A stretch of DNA of 64,000 nucleotides from Streptomyces longispororuber (GCF_024448165.1 NZ_JAMOLN010000006.1:1-64000), one strand, 5' to 3'; positions 1 to 9,014 are shown, counted from the first letter of the stretch. The notes: generated by a model not told the origin, from the sequence alone. Numbers and translations are program-made.

Positions 1-1674
1 CGCAAACGCCATCTGTGGCACCGCTCGAACATCGAACTCGACTTCCACGGCCACCGCGTGCTCACCACCGGCATCGAGGCCAACACCCACGACAACCCCT
101 TCGGCGCCGTCCTCGCCTTCCGCGGCACCCCCACCGACACGACCGTCCGCCACGCGCTGGCGTCCGAGGTCATCGAACTCACCGACACCTTCCCCGTCCC
201 GGACGCGGACGCCTTCGCGGTCGGGCAGTGGTGGGCGGTGCAGGTCGACCCGGTGGCGGGTGGCGGCCGCGACGAGCGGGAGCTGCAGAAACTCGTCGAG
301 ATCACGGAGATCGTCGACGAGCGCCACGTCCGCGTCGGCTACCTCAACGGCTGGCCCCTCGCCGAGGGCCGCACCCTCACCTGGACCCGGATCGAGCCGG
401 TCGAGCGGGCCCACGTGCGCAACCTCGTCTTCGAGGGCGCGGGCGACGACGAACTCACCGGCTCCCACCCCGTGTCCTACGAGTACGCGATCGACTGCGA
501 CGTCTCCGGCATCCACGCCACCGGCAGCTTCTGGCCCGTGATCATGCGGCGCTGGTGCACCCGGTTCCGCACCGAACAGTGCTCCCTGAAGAACCCGCCG
601 ACCGTCGAGTACGGCGGCGCCGGCTACCTCACCCAGCAGATCTACTGCCTCTACGGCCGCGTCGCCGACTGCACCACCAGCAACGTGCGCCACCTGAACG
701 ACCTGACGGCGTCCGCCTACTGCACCGTCGTCAACTGCCACGGCGATGGGGACGACGCGGGCGGCAACCCCTTCACCACCCACGGCCAGTACGAGCACGA
801 CCTCCTCTTCGACGGCAACTCCGGCCTGATGGACATCGCCAACTCCGGTGCCCAGTGGGGCATCTCGGCCAAGCGGATCACCGTACGGCGACACGTCTGC
901 TCCTGGTTCACCGCCAACACGAAGATCACCGACCTGACCCTGGAGGACGTCACCGTCCTCGCCCGCCCCACCTTCGACCAGGCGGGCACCCTCACCGTCA
1001 ATGCCGACGGGGCACAGCTGCGCGGCTGCACCGCGAAGACCTTCGCCGTCGCCCAGCGCTCCGCCCGCTCGGCCCGGCCGACCGTGATCAGCGACTGCGT
1101 CTTCACGCCGCCCGCGGGCGGCGTGCTGGTGCAGACGCCGGTGACCGCGCCCGTCCACTTCGAACGCTGCGTCATCAAGGGCGCCGACGGGCTCGTGCTG
1201 CGCGGAGCGGGCCCCGTCCACCTCACGGACTGCACCGTCGAGGGCGCCGCGGACGCCGCGCCGCTCTCCGTCGGCGCCGCCCGCCTCGTCGTCGACGGCG
1301 GCACCTTCACCGACACCGGCATCGAACTGACCGCCGTCCGCGACCAGAGCGTCGAGATCAGCGGCGCCCGCCTCACCGGCACCAACACGGCCAAGGCGCT
1401 GCTGGGCCGCGCCGCCGGTGACGGCGCCGTCACCTGGCAGCTGACGGGCCTGACCAGCACCACCGACGACCCCGGCACCGCCCACGTCCGGATCGCCACC
1501 GGCACGAACCACTACGCCGCCACCGGCAGCCGCTTCACCGGCGGCCGCCTCCACCTGGAAGCCGACGCCTGCGCCGACCTGCTGTACACGGCGTGCGTCG
1601 AGCGCGGCACCGACCGCACCGCGCTGCCCGCACCCGGCGACCACGTGCGCACCGACGGGAACCTCGTCCTGTGA
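1..1674 (+). CDS. Right-handed beta-helix (pectate-lyase-fold) protein, 5' end missing
   Basis: The frame is open from base 1, so the true start lies upstream; 557 codons are visible before TGA. The sequence has the short degenerate repeats of a parallel beta-helix: strings such as 'VHLTDCTVEG', 'VISDCVF', 'LRGCTAKTF' and 'VHFERCVIKG' recur about every 20-25 residues, with stacked Cys, Asn and Thr typical of helix coils. Proteins of this fold include pectate lyase-like enzymes, polysaccharide epimerases and phage tail spikes. No catalytic set can be assigned and the N-terminal part that could carry a signal peptide is outside the window. The stop overlaps the GTG of the next gene (GTGA), implying co-translation with the acetyltransferase. 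Function unknown; the fold call is fairly safe. Confidence 0.7.
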   Translation, partial: RKRHLWHRSNIELDFHGHRVLTTGIEANTHDNPFGAVLAFRGTPTDTTVRHALASEVIELTDTFPVPDADAFAVGQWWAVQVDPVAGGGRDERELQKLVEITEIVDERHVRVGYLNGWPLAEGRTLTWTRIEPVERAHVRNLVFEGAGDDELTGSHPVSYEYAIDCDVSGIHATGSFWPVIMRRWCTRFRTEQCSLKNPPTVEYGGAGYLTQQIYCLYGRVADCTTSNVRHLNDLTASAYCTVVNCHGDGDDAGGNPFTTHGQYEHDLLFDGNSGLMDIANSGAQWGISAKRITVRRHVCSWFTANTKITDLTLEDVTVLARPTFDQAGTLTVNADGAQLRGCTAKTFAVAQRSARSARPTVISDCVFTPPAGGVLVQTPVTAPVHFERCVIKGADGLVLRGAGPVHLTDCTVEGAADAAPLSVGAARLVVDGGTFTDTGIELTAVRDQSVEISGARLTGTNTAKALLGRAAGDGAVTWQLTGLTSTTDDPGTAHVRIATGTNHYAATGSRFTGGRLHLEADACADLLYTACVERGTDRTALPAPGDHVRTDGNLVL

Positions 1675-2603
1675 TCCGCACGGCCACCCCGTCCGACGAA
1701 CCCGCCCTGCACGCCCTGTGGGCGCGCTGCTTCGGCGACGCCCCGCACCTTCCCGCTCTGTACGCGCTCGACGAGGGCCGCCACCACCGCACCTTCGTCG
1801 CGGCCCGGCACGACGGAACCCTCGACGCCGCCGTCGTGTACGTTCCGCGCACCGTGCGCGACGCCCACGGCGCCCCGCACCGCGTCGGCGGCATCGGCAG
1901 CGTCGCCACCCGGCCCGAGGCCCGGGGCAGGGGACTGGTCCGCGGACTGCTCGCGGCGGCCACGGCCACCATGCTCACGGAAGGCTGCGCCTGGTCCCTG
2001 CTGTTCACCGACACCCCCGGGGTGTACGGGAGTTCGGGGTGGCGGACCTTCGCACGGCCGTACGCCGAAGGACTCCTGGCGGACGTGCCGCCCGCGGCAT
2101 CGGGCGTACGCGACGCGGGCCCCGCCGACCGTCCGGCGCTCGTCCGGCTCCAGGCCGAGCACAACGCCCGGCGGCCGCTCACCTCGGTCCGCACGGATCA
2201 GGACTGGCGGGTGCGCGTTCCGTCCTGGTACGGCCCCGGCCTGTGGTCACTCGTCGCCGACGGCCCGGACGGCGGACCGGTGGGCTGGCTCGTCGCACGC
2301 CGAGCGGGAGACCGCGTCGAGGTACTTGAGGCAGCCGTGGCACCCGGCGCCACCGACCGGCTCGGCGACCTGTACGCGGCGCTGGTCGTGCGCGCCCGGG
2401 CCGCCGGTGCCGTCCGCGCCCGTAGCCTCCTGCCGGTGACGGCCGACGCCGAACGGATGCTGCCCCGCCTGCTGCGCGCGGACACCGTGGTGCGGGGGAG
2501 CGACACCACCGGCATGTACCGGCCGCTGCTCGCGCCGGCCCGCTCCGTGGAGCGGACCCTGGCCGCGCCGGGCGCCGCGTACTGGTACGGCGACTCCTTC
2601 TGA
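1671..2603 (+). CDS. GNAT family N-acetyltransferase (Eis-like, two-domain)
   Basis: 310 residues from a GTG that overlaps the upstream TGA. An N-terminal GNAT core contains the acetyl-CoA pyrophosphate-binding motif 'RPEARGRGLVRGLL' at about residues 80-93 (R-x-x-G-x-G/A). The length and the second half ('VLEAAVAPGATDRLGDLYAALVVRARAAGA', shortened here) fit the enlarged Eis-type or dual-GNAT proteins rather than a 150-residue single domain. Likely transfers an acetyl group from acetyl-CoA to an amine in the cytoplasm; the substrate cannot be told. Translational overlap with the beta-helix gene suggests one transcript, but no functional link is obvious. Confidence 0.8.
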   Translation: MIRTATPSDEPALHALWARCFGDAPHLPALYALDEGRHHRTFVAARHDGTLDAAVVYVPRTVRDAHGAPHRVGGIGSVATRPEARGRGLVRGLLAAATATMLTEGCAWSLLFTDTPGVYGSSGWRTFARPYAEGLLADVPPAASGVRDAGPADRPALVRLQAEHNARRPLTSVRTDQDWRVRVPSWYGPGLWSLVADGPDGGPVGWLVARRAGDRVEVLEAAVAPGATDRLGDLYAALVVRARAAGAVRARSLLPVTADAERMLPRLLRADTVVRGSDTTGMYRPLLAPARSVERTLAAPGAAYWYGDSF

Positions 2604-2667
2604 CCGGAGTTCTCACCGGAGTACTCGCGGGTCTGCTTCTGACCGGGCCGATGGCCGGGCGCCGGCC

Positions 2668-3069
2668 TCAGCAGTGCGCCAGCACCGCCCGGACCGTCTT
2701 GCCGCCCCGCGGATCCGGTTCCACGCTCCACCGGTTCGCCAGCGCGTGCACGAGGGCGATGCCGCGGCCCGACTCGGCCGACTCCGACGCCGGCTTGACG
2801 CGGGGCATGCCCGGACCGTCGTCGTGCACCTCCACCGTCAGCCCGCCCGCGTCCAGGCGCAGCGACATCCGGCAGTGGCTGTCCGCTACCCGGGTGGCGT
2901 TCGTGACGAGCTCCGACACCACGAGTTCCGCGTCCGCCGCCGCACCGTCCGTGCGCCCGGCCAGGAACGACCGGGTCAGGCGGCGGGCCCAACGGGCGGC
3001 CCCCGAGCCCTGCGGCATGAGGAACTCCACGCGTGCGGCACGCCGGACGGCGCCCCTGAACGCACGCAT
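2668..3069 (-). CDS. RsbW-type ATP-binding regulator (anti-sigma-factor-like HATPase)
   Basis: 133 residues with a GHKL ATPase core: N-box 'ELVVSELVTNATR', G1 'VHDDGPGMP' and G2 'GRGIALVHALA'. Streptomyces genomes carry dozens of such small SpoIIAB/RsbW-like proteins that bind ATP and usually antagonise sigma factors or anti-anti-sigma partners. The ATG at 3069 has AGAGG 11 bases upstream; a GTG at 3078 that overlaps the TGA of the VanZ gene is an alternative. It follows the VanZ gene by 5 bp, so the two are probably co-transcribed. No cognate sigma factor or STAS antagonist is visible in the window. Confidence 0.8.
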   Translation of the reverse strand: MRAFRGAVRRAARVEFLMPQGSGAARWARRLTRSFLAGRTDGAAADAELVVSELVTNATRVADSHCRMSLRLDAGGLTVEVHDDGPGMPRVKPASESAESGRGIALVHALANRWSVEPDPRGGKTVRAVLAHC

Positions 3070-3074
3070 GACGA

Positions 3075-3659
3075 TCACTTCCTCTCTTGTCCAGCTACGT
3101 GGGTCCTGCTTCGGTAAGAAGCCCCATTCCCACGGAACCTGATCCCCAAGCGGGATCGCTCCCGCGGGCCCGCCAGAGCGTGATATCGGTGCCCGATGCG
3201 CCGCCCCACCAGCACGTAGCCGATCAGGGCCCCTGTCGTGTTGAGGATGATGTCGTCCACGTCGAAGGCCCGGCCCTGCACCACTGCCCCTTGCGCCAGC
3301 TCCACCAGCACCATGAAGAGGACGGTCAGCAGCAGTACCTGGAGCAGCCGCATCCGGCGCCCCACCAGCACCGGAAGCAGCACTCCGAACGGCGCCCCGA
3401 GGAGGAGGTTTCCCCCGACCTGCTTGCACGCGGCCAGGAACGTGTACGACTCCGCGTACTGCCGAAGGCTCGCGCCCGGTCGCAGATTGGCCCCCGCGAT
3501 CCGGTCGGACGCGGGTGAGGGCGTGAGGGTGAGACGGGCCAGCACGGCCGAGAACGCGACGAGGGCGAGGAATGCGACGAGCGCCACCAGCGCCCGTACG
3601 CAGCCTCGCCACCATCGGGCCGACCGCTCCTTCCTGCGTCGTGCTGTCACCGTAGTCAT
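3075..3659 (-). CDS. VanZ family membrane protein
   Basis: 194 residues with a basic N-terminus, a first transmembrane segment near residues 20-42 and further segments around 85-105, 107-125 and 137-152. The stretch 'FDVDDIILNTTGALIGYVLVG' (residues about 132-152, shortened) is the VanZ-family signature: an acidic cluster, then 'LNTxGaxxGY'. VanZ itself gives low-level teicoplanin resistance; most actinobacterial homologues are uncharacterised. It is the first gene of a two-gene unit with the RsbW-like protein. The ATG at 3659 lacks a clear ribosome site, so the start is less certain than the family call. Confidence 0.8.
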   Translation of the reverse strand: MTTVTARRRKERSARWWRGCVRALVALVAFLALVAFSAVLARLTLTPSPASDRIAGANLRPGASLRQYAESYTFLAACKQVGGNLLLGAPFGVLLPVLVGRRMRLLQVLLLTVLFMVLVELAQGAVVQGRAFDVDDIILNTTGALIGYVLVGRRIGHRYHALAGPRERSRLGIRFRGNGASYRSRTHVAGQERK

Positions 3660-3697
3660 GGGGGTCGGATGCCCCGTGATGGCCCGATCAGGCGAAG

Positions 3698-3994
3698 TCA
3701 GCCGCCTTCGGCGGGGTGTGCCAGCGTGTCGAGGAACCGCTCGAGGGCCGGGGACGACGCGCCGTCACCGCAGCGGGCCCGCTCCACGTGCGGTATCGAC
3801 AGCTTCCCCAGATGCAGGGCCTGGGCCTCGATGGCCTCGGTCAGATGCAGCCGCTCGAGGGCCCGTTCGGCAGCCGAGCGGCGAACGTACTCGACCACTG
3901 TCACACCCAGATGGTCCGCGTGCCGGCGAACCGCGTCGTACTCGTCGGGCGTGAAGAGCTCCCGCAGGAGCGCAGTACCGTCCATGGGCGGCAT
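3698..3994 (-). CDS. Small protein of unknown function, possible ribbon-helix-helix-like
   Basis: 98 residues, mostly helical and charged: 'FTPDEYDAVRRHADHLGVTVVEYVRRSAAERALERL' (residues about 14-48, shortened here). The pattern 'LGVTVVEYVRRSAAERAL' resembles the second half of ribbon-helix-helix or DUF1778-type antitoxin-like domains, but no toxin partner adjoins it. An internal Met at residue 4 is an alternative start. It stands alone between the VanZ unit and the FMN-binding gene. Coding is supported by codon position bias; function not recognised. Confidence 0.5.
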   Translation of the reverse strand: MPPMDGTALLRELFTPDEYDAVRRHADHLGVTVVEYVRRSAAERALERLHLTEAIEAQALHLGKLSIPHVERARCGDGASSPALERFLDTLAHPAEGG

Positions 3995-4075
3995 GATGCC
4001 GCGCCGGATCGTGCCGCGTGGGCGGATGGCATATTCACCCCCCGTTCGCGTGGAGTTGGGGTGCGCGGGTGGCGC

Positions 4076-5671
4076 TCAGAAGCGATCGGGATGCGCCGCC
4101 GCCCAGTCCGCGGCCCAGCGCTCGGCGGGCTCCGCGGTCAGCTCGCCCGGCTCCAGCCAGTCGTAGAGCCGTGCGTAGGAGAGGAGTTCGTGCGGCGCCG
4201 TGCGCCGCATCAGCTGGTGGGGGCGGAGCTCGCGCGGGTCGCTCACCCCCATGGCCGCCATGATCTGCGCGGCGCTGCGCACCGTCGCCGCCTGGTAGTG
4301 GCGGACGCGCGCGGCCTTGTCCTCGACGTTCAGCGCCCGGACGCGGCGCGGGTCCTGGGTGGTCACGCCCACCGGACACATGTTGGTGTGGCAGCGCTGC
4401 GCCTGGATGCAGCCGACCGCGAACATCATGGCGCGCGCGGCGTTCGTGAAGTCCGCGCCCTGCACCATGCGTTTGACGACGTCCGTGCCCGTGGCGACCT
4501 TGCCGCTCGCGCCGATCCTGATCCGGTCGCGCAAACCGCTGCCGACGAGCGCGTTGTGCACCGTGATCAGGCCCTCGGTCAGCGGGGTGCCGAGATGGTC
4601 GGCGAACTCCAGCGGCGCCGCGCCGGTGCCGCCCTCCGACCCGTCCACGATCACGAAGTCCGGTGTCACGTCTTCCGCGAGCATCGCCTTGCAGACCGCG
4701 AGGAACTGCGTGCGCGACCCCACGCACAGCTTGAAACCCACCGGCTTGCCGCCCGACAGCTCCCGCAACTCGGCCAGGAACGAGACGAGTTGACGTGGTG
4801 TGCCGAACTCCCGGTGGTACGGCGGCGACACCACCGTCTTGCCCTCGGGTACATCTCGCACGCGCGCGATCTCCGCGTTCACCTTGCTGCCCGGCAGCAC
4901 CCCGCCGATGCCCGGCTTGGCGCCCTGCGACAGTTTCAGGGACACGCACTTGACCTGGTCGTGGGCGGCCTTGTCGGTGAACTCGGCGCGGTCGAAGCGG
5001 CCGTCGCCGGTCCGGCAGCCGAAGTAGCCCGTGCCGATCTCCCACACCAGGTCGCCGCCGTACGCCAGGTGGTGGTCGGAGAGTCCGCCCTCGCCGGTGT
5101 CGTGCGCGAAACCGCCCAGCGCGGCGCCCTTGTTGAGGGCCCGGATCGCGTTCGACGACAGGGCGCCGAAGCTCATCGCGGAGACGTTCAGCAGCGCCAT
5201 GTCGTACGGCCGCGCGCAGTCGGGGCCGCCGATCCGCACGGCCGGTGGCCCTTCCGGCGTGTCCACGGGCCGCATCGACGGCACCAGGAACTCGTGCCCC
5301 ACCTCGTACACGTCCTGCTCGGTGCCGAACGGCTCCTCGGCCTCCTGGTCCTTGGCCCGCTCGTACACGATGCTGCGCACGTCGCGGTCGTAGGGCCGCC
5401 CGTCGTAGTTGCGCTCCACGAAGTACTGCTGGACCTCGGGCCGCAGCGACTCCATCAGGAACCGCAGGTGGCCGACCACCGGATAGTTGCGCAGCACCGA
5501 GTGGCGCGACTGGACGAGGTCCCACCCGCCGAGGGCGGCGAGGGCGAGCAGTGGGCCCGCGGCGCACCACCACCAGACGGACGACAGCAGCGACAGGACC
5601 AGCGCCCCGGCGGCACCGGCGACGACGAGGAGCAGGACGAGGAATCGGCGCACGGGCCGAGTCAACCGCAC
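4076..5671 (-). CDS. FMN-binding glutamate synthase (GltB)-family protein, membrane anchored
   Basis: 531 residues from GTG 5671. Two hydrophobic segments at residues about 9-48 precede a soluble domain that matches the FMN-binding alpha/beta barrel of the glutamate synthase large subunit. Visible signatures: 'MSFGALSSNAIRALN', 'GEGGLS', 'SVKLSQGAKPG'-like 'SLKLSQGAKPGIGG', 'GSEGGTGAAP', and a 3Fe-4S ligand pattern C-x5-C-x4-C in 'CIQAQRCHTNMCPVG'. The amidotransferase domain of true GltB is absent, so this is the stand-alone family (archaeal-type GltB-like or sulfide/ferredoxin-linked oxidoreductases). Its electron donor and substrate are unknown. It diverges from the iron-box gene at 5771. 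Confidence 0.85.
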   Translation of the reverse strand: MRLTRPVRRFLVLLLVVAGAAGALVLSLLSSVWWWCAAGPLLALAALGGWDLVQSRHSVLRNYPVVGHLRFLMESLRPEVQQYFVERNYDGRPYDRDVRSIVYERAKDQEAEEPFGTEQDVYEVGHEFLVPSMRPVDTPEGPPAVRIGGPDCARPYDMALLNVSAMSFGALSSNAIRALNKGAALGGFAHDTGEGGLSDHHLAYGGDLVWEIGTGYFGCRTGDGRFDRAEFTDKAAHDQVKCVSLKLSQGAKPGIGGVLPGSKVNAEIARVRDVPEGKTVVSPPYHREFGTPRQLVSFLAELRELSGGKPVGFKLCVGSRTQFLAVCKAMLAEDVTPDFVIVDGSEGGTGAAPLEFADHLGTPLTEGLITVHNALVGSGLRDRIRIGASGKVATGTDVVKRMVQGADFTNAARAMMFAVGCIQAQRCHTNMCPVGVTTQDPRRVRALNVEDKAARVRHYQAATVRSAAQIMAAMGVSDPRELRPHQLMRRTAPHELLSYARLYDWLEPGELTAEPAERWAADWAAAHPDRF

Positions 5672-5739
5672 CCGGCCGCGGGCGGCCCGGTGGCGACACC
5701 GGGCGATGGGGTGGACCCCCACCGGCGATCTCCGATAAG

Positions 5740-5758
5740 TTAGGCAAGGCTTACCTAA
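5740..5758. promoter_or_regulatory. Iron box (IdeR/DmdR-type operator)
   Basis: The 19-mer TTAGGCAAGGCTTACCTAA is an interrupted palindrome very close to the actinobacterial DtxR/IdeR/DmdR consensus (TTAGGTTAGGCTAACCTAA type). It ends 12 bases before the ATG of the DUF2470 gene and also lies upstream of the divergent FMN-protein gene. With ferrous iron, DmdR-type repressors bind such boxes and block transcription, so the downstream gene should be induced by iron limitation. Identity to the consensus was judged by eye. Confidence 0.85.
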
Positions 5759-5770
5759 TGGAGGTTCGGG

Positions 5771-6466
5771 ATGGGTGTCCGACAGATCGCTACCGCCGTG
5801 CCCACCACGGCGGCCCGCGCACGCTCCGTGCTCGCCGCCGCGTGGACGTGCGGCGTCACCACCGATGTGGGGCAGGACGACCTGGTCGGCGCGCACCGCG
5901 TCACCGAGGACGGTGTCGTGCGGATCGCGCCGCCGCCGGACAGCGTGCTCGCCGCAGCGGTGCTCTGCTCACCGCACGGCCGGCCCACCGCACTCCTGGA
6001 GTTCGCCGACGCCGCGCCCGTGCCCGTACGCGACCGGGTGCGCGCCCGGCTGTGGCTGTCCGGCGAACTCGTCCCCGACGGCGAGGAGATGGTGCTGCGC
6101 CCCGAACGCGCCGTCCTGCAGACCCGCACCGAACGCCTCGGCATCGACCTCGGCGAACTGGCCGCAGCGGCGCCCGACCCGCTGGCCCTCGCCGAACCCC
6201 GGCTGCTCACCCATCTGGCCGACGCGCACCCCGAGGCCGTCGAACAGCTCACCCGGCTCCTCACCCCCGAGAGCCTGCACGGCGTCGTCCGCGTGGAGCC
6301 CCTCGCCGTCGACCGGCACGGACTGACGCTGCGGCTCGAACGGGCCCGCGGACAGGCCGACGTCCGCATCCCGTTCCACAGCCCCGCCGACGACCTCGGC
6401 TCCCTCACCGAGCGCATGCACTGCCTGCTCGCGTCGGCCCAGTCCGTCAGCCGCCGCCGGAGGTGA
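5771..6466 (+). CDS. DUF2470-domain protein, probably iron-regulated and heme/iron linked
   Basis: 231 residues; ATG with GGAGG a few bases upstream and an iron box immediately before that. The N-terminal part resembles the split-barrel PPOX/HugZ-like half ('GRPTALLEFADAAPVPVRDRVRARLWLSGEL', shortened), and the C-terminal part 'LLTHLADAHPEAVEQLTRLL' followed by 'LAVDRHGLTLRL' matches DUF2470, the domain found at the C-terminus of HugZ-like heme-degrading proteins. Known family members in actinobacteria often sit in the iron-starvation regulon. A heme- or iron-handling role is inferred from family and operator together; no heme ligand was identified. Confidence 0.75.
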   Translation: MGVRQIATAVPTTAARARSVLAAAWTCGVTTDVGQDDLVGAHRVTEDGVVRIAPPPDSVLAAAVLCSPHGRPTALLEFADAAPVPVRDRVRARLWLSGELVPDGEEMVLRPERAVLQTRTERLGIDLGELAAAAPDPLALAEPRLLTHLADAHPEAVEQLTRLLTPESLHGVVRVEPLAVDRHGLTLRLERARGQADVRIPFHSPADDLGSLTERMHCLLASAQSVSRRRR

Positions 6467-7544
6467 CCTTCTCGCGCTCTTCGGCGGACCGCTCGGGCCG
6501 CGACTTCTGCTCCGGACGACGGAACGCCCAGTCCATGGGCGGTTCGACGACGTAGCGGAACACGCGTCGCACCGGCTGCGTGCAGAGCAGCGTGATCCCG
6601 GTGACCGCCGTCGCCGTGATGGCCAGCTCGCCCATCGGGGTGTGCAGCCACGGGTGGTCGTACCACGCCCCGAACCGGGAGGCCTTGATGACGAATCCGT
6701 GCAGCAGGTACGCGTAGATGGTCCCGGTGCCGAGCGCCGTGAACCACAGCCTGCGCCCCGGCACCCACGCCAGGAAGCAGGCGGTGAGGACCAGCGCGAG
6801 GACGAACAGGGCGGGTGTCGCCCACAGTCCCGCCCACGCCGGCACGCCCCGGCCCACCACGCTGCCGCGGTGGTAGAACCAGCCCGCGTCGAACCACGGC
6901 GCCACCCAGTACGCGGCCACCACCGCGGCAAGACCGACCGGCAGCAGCGACAGCCGGGTCCGCCAGGTGCGCAGCCGCGAGAAGTGCTCAGGTCGCAGCA
7001 CCAGGCCCACGACGAAGAACGGCAGGAACTGCAGGACCCGCTGGAGCGCCAGGTCACCGCCCGCGCCCGGCCACATCGACACGGCCGTGCCGATCGCGAG
7101 CGCCACCAGGACGGGATGACGCAACTGCAGCCAGAGCGGCGTCGACAGCCGCCAGATGAACAGCGCGGCCAGGAACCACATCAGGTACCACGGGTCCAGC
7201 AGACTGATCGGGTACTCCGGATCGTCCTGCCGCCACCGGTAGAACAGCGTGTACGCCACCTCGAAGACGACGTACGGCACCACGACGCCCGACACCAGCC
7301 GCTTCAGGCGTCCGGGAGCCATGTCGAAACTCCGCGAGAAGTACCCCGACACCAGCGCGAACGCGGGCATGTGGAAGGCGTACACGGTGAGGTACACCGC
7401 CGTCACCGCCCGGCTTCCGTACGTCAGCGGCTCCCACGCGTGCCCGCACGCGACCAGCACGATCGTCAGGTACTTCACGTTGTCGAAGTACGCCTCGCGC
7501 GCCTTGCCCCCACCGGTTCCCGCTCGTTTCCCCTGTGGTCCCAT
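6447..7544 (-). CDS. Acyltransferase 3 family integral membrane protein
   Basis: 365 residues with about ten transmembrane segments. The start 'REAYFDNVKYLTIVLVACGHAW' (shortened) carries the family's N-terminal pattern of D-x-x-K/R-x-x-x-I followed by a conserved His in the first helix; later 'YAFHMPAFALVSGYFSRSF' and 'AYLLHGFVIK' are also characteristic. The family moves acyl groups across the membrane onto exopolysaccharides, peptidoglycan or antibiotics. The 3' end overlaps the convergent DUF2470 gene by 20 bp. A 95-bp divergent spacer separates it from the isochorismatase-like gene. Confidence 0.85.
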   Translation of the reverse strand: MGPQGKRAGTGGGKAREAYFDNVKYLTIVLVACGHAWEPLTYGSRAVTAVYLTVYAFHMPAFALVSGYFSRSFDMAPGRLKRLVSGVVVPYVVFEVAYTLFYRWRQDDPEYPISLLDPWYLMWFLAALFIWRLSTPLWLQLRHPVLVALAIGTAVSMWPGAGGDLALQRVLQFLPFFVVGLVLRPEHFSRLRTWRTRLSLLPVGLAAVVAAYWVAPWFDAGWFYHRGSVVGRGVPAWAGLWATPALFVLALVLTACFLAWVPGRRLWFTALGTGTIYAYLLHGFVIKASRFGAWYDHPWLHTPMGELAITATAVTGITLLCTQPVRRVFRYVVEPPMDWAFRRPEQKSRPERSAEEREKVTSGGG

Positions 7545-7639
7545 CGCGTCGCCGCGCCCCTCCTCGTCGGAACCTCAGGCCCCCGCCTGCCCCACCCCGA
7601 CCGTTCCATGACTGCGGGCCGTGACACAAGCGCCGTAAG

Positions 7640-8233
7640 GTGACGGTCGTGACACCGGTGGAAGCGCTTGTCGTCGTGGATCTGCAAACGGCCTTCGTCT
7701 CGGGCGGGGAGGCGGTGCCCGACCACGAGCGGGTGGTGGACCGGGCCCGGCTGCTGCTGGCCCGCGCCCGCGCGGCCGGCGCCGCCGTCGTCCAGCTGCA
7801 GAACGACGGGCCCGCGGGCGCGGCCGACGAACCGGGTACCCCCGGCTGGGAGTTGTATCTCCCGCCGGACGTGGCGGGCGGCGAGCACGTCGTGCGCAAG
7901 ACCGACGACAACGGCTTCGAGGACACCGACCTGGAGGACCTGCTGCGCGGGAGCGGCGTGCGCTCCCTCGCCGTGTGCGGCGTGCTGTCGGAGATGTGTG
8001 TGATGGCCACGGCGCGCGGCGCCCTGGAGCGCGGCTTCCGGGTCGTCCTGCCGCACGACGCGCACGCCACGTACGACGTCCCGGCCGCGCCCGGCATCAG
8101 CGACGTGGTGCCCGCGGCGCAGGCGTCCCGGGTCGCGGAATGGGCCCTCGGCGACGAGGTCGAGATCGTCGCGAGGGCCCATGAGGTGCGCTTCGCCGCT
8201 CCGGCGGCGGGAGTTGGTCAGACGGCGGTGTAG
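7640..8233 (+). CDS. Isochorismatase-family cysteine hydrolase
   Basis: 197 residues from GTG (a second GTG lies 9 bases downstream). The catalytic triad of the cysteine hydrolase fold is complete: Asp14 in 'VVVDLQ', Lys87 in 'VRKTDDNGF' and Cys120 in 'VCGVLSEMC', followed by the usual 'ATARGALERGF'. The cis-peptide region before Cys is also normal. Members hydrolyse isochorismate, nicotinamide, N-carbamoyl amines or biurets; the 'VLSEMCV' form is common in unassigned actinobacterial nicotinamidase-like enzymes. It converges on the SDR gene with a 16-bp overlap, so no operon partner is visible. Confidence 0.85.
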   Translation: MTVVTPVEALVVVDLQTAFVSGGEAVPDHERVVDRARLLLARARAAGAAVVQLQNDGPAGAADEPGTPGWELYLPPDVAGGEHVVRKTDDNGFEDTDLEDLLRGSGVRSLAVCGVLSEMCVMATARGALERGFRVVLPHDAHATYDVPAAPGISDVVPAAQASRVAEWALGDEVEIVARAHEVRFAAPAAGVGQTAV

Positions 8234-9006
8234 GCGCCGTCCACCAGGTGGTAGCTGCCGGCGATGAACGAGGCGCGGTCCGAGAGCAGGAACACGATCA
8301 GCTCGGCGACCTCCTCGGCGCGGCCCAGCCGGCCCGCCGGGTGCAGCGCGACGAGCCCGTCGTGGGCCGCCTTGTCCATCTCCTTGAGGAGCGGGGTCTC
8401 GATGAAGCCCGGGCCGACGGCGTTGACGCGCACGCCCTTGGCCGCGTACTCGGCGGCCGCCGTCTTCGTCAGACCGACGACACCGTGCTTGGCGGCGACG
8501 TACGCGGGGGAGCCCGCGAAGCCGACCGAGCCGAGGATCGACGCGACGTTCACGATCGCGCCGCCCTTGCCCGCGGCCTCGATGACGGGAAGTTCGTAGC
8601 GCATGGAGAAGAAGACGCCGTCCAGGTTCGTCCGCACGACGCGGTGGTAGACGTCGAGGTCGTACTCGCCCGTGGGGGCGCTCGCGCCGCCGATGCCCGC
8701 GTTGTTCACGGCCAGGTCGAGTCCGCCGAACGTGTCCACGGCGAACTGCACGGCGGCCTCCACGGAGGCGGGCTGCGTCACGTCGAGGACGACGGCGGCG
8801 GCCTTGACGCCCTCCGCCTTCAGCGTCTCTGCGGCTTCCTCGGCGCCCTGGAGGTTGTAGTCGGCTATGACGACGTTCGCTCCGCCCTGGCCCAGGCGGC
8901 GGGCGGTGGCCAGGCCGATGCCGGAGGCGGCGCCGGTGACGAGGGCGGTCTTCCCCGCGAACTCGGTGGCGTAGTCGGTGACGGGGGAGGAGACGGTGGT
9001 GCTCAT
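8218..9006 (-). CDS. Short-chain dehydrogenase/reductase (SDR)
   Basis: 262 residues. Classical SDR features are all present: cofactor loop 'TGAASGIG' at residues 24-31, 'NNAG' at about 101-104, catalytic Ser156, Tyr169 and Lys173 ('SPAYVAAK'), and 'PGFIETPL'. An Asp after the second strand ('VIADYN') suggests NAD(H) preference. It lies 8 bp downstream of a TetR gene on the same strand and should be its regulated partner. The likely reaction is oxidation or reduction of a small alcohol or ketone; the substrate is unknown. Confidence 0.9.
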   Translation of the reverse strand: MSTTVSSPVTDYATEFAGKTALVTGAASGIGLATARRLGQGGANVVIADYNLQGAEEAAETLKAEGVKAAAVVLDVTQPASVEAAVQFAVDTFGGLDLAVNNAGIGGASAPTGEYDLDVYHRVVRTNLDGVFFSMRYELPVIEAAGKGGAIVNVASILGSVGFAGSPAYVAAKHGVVGLTKTAAAEYAAKGVRVNAVGPGFIETPLLKEMDKAAHDGLVALHPAGRLGRAEEVAELIVFLLSDRASFIAGSYHLVDGAYTAV

Positions 9007-9014
9007 GGTGCGTG

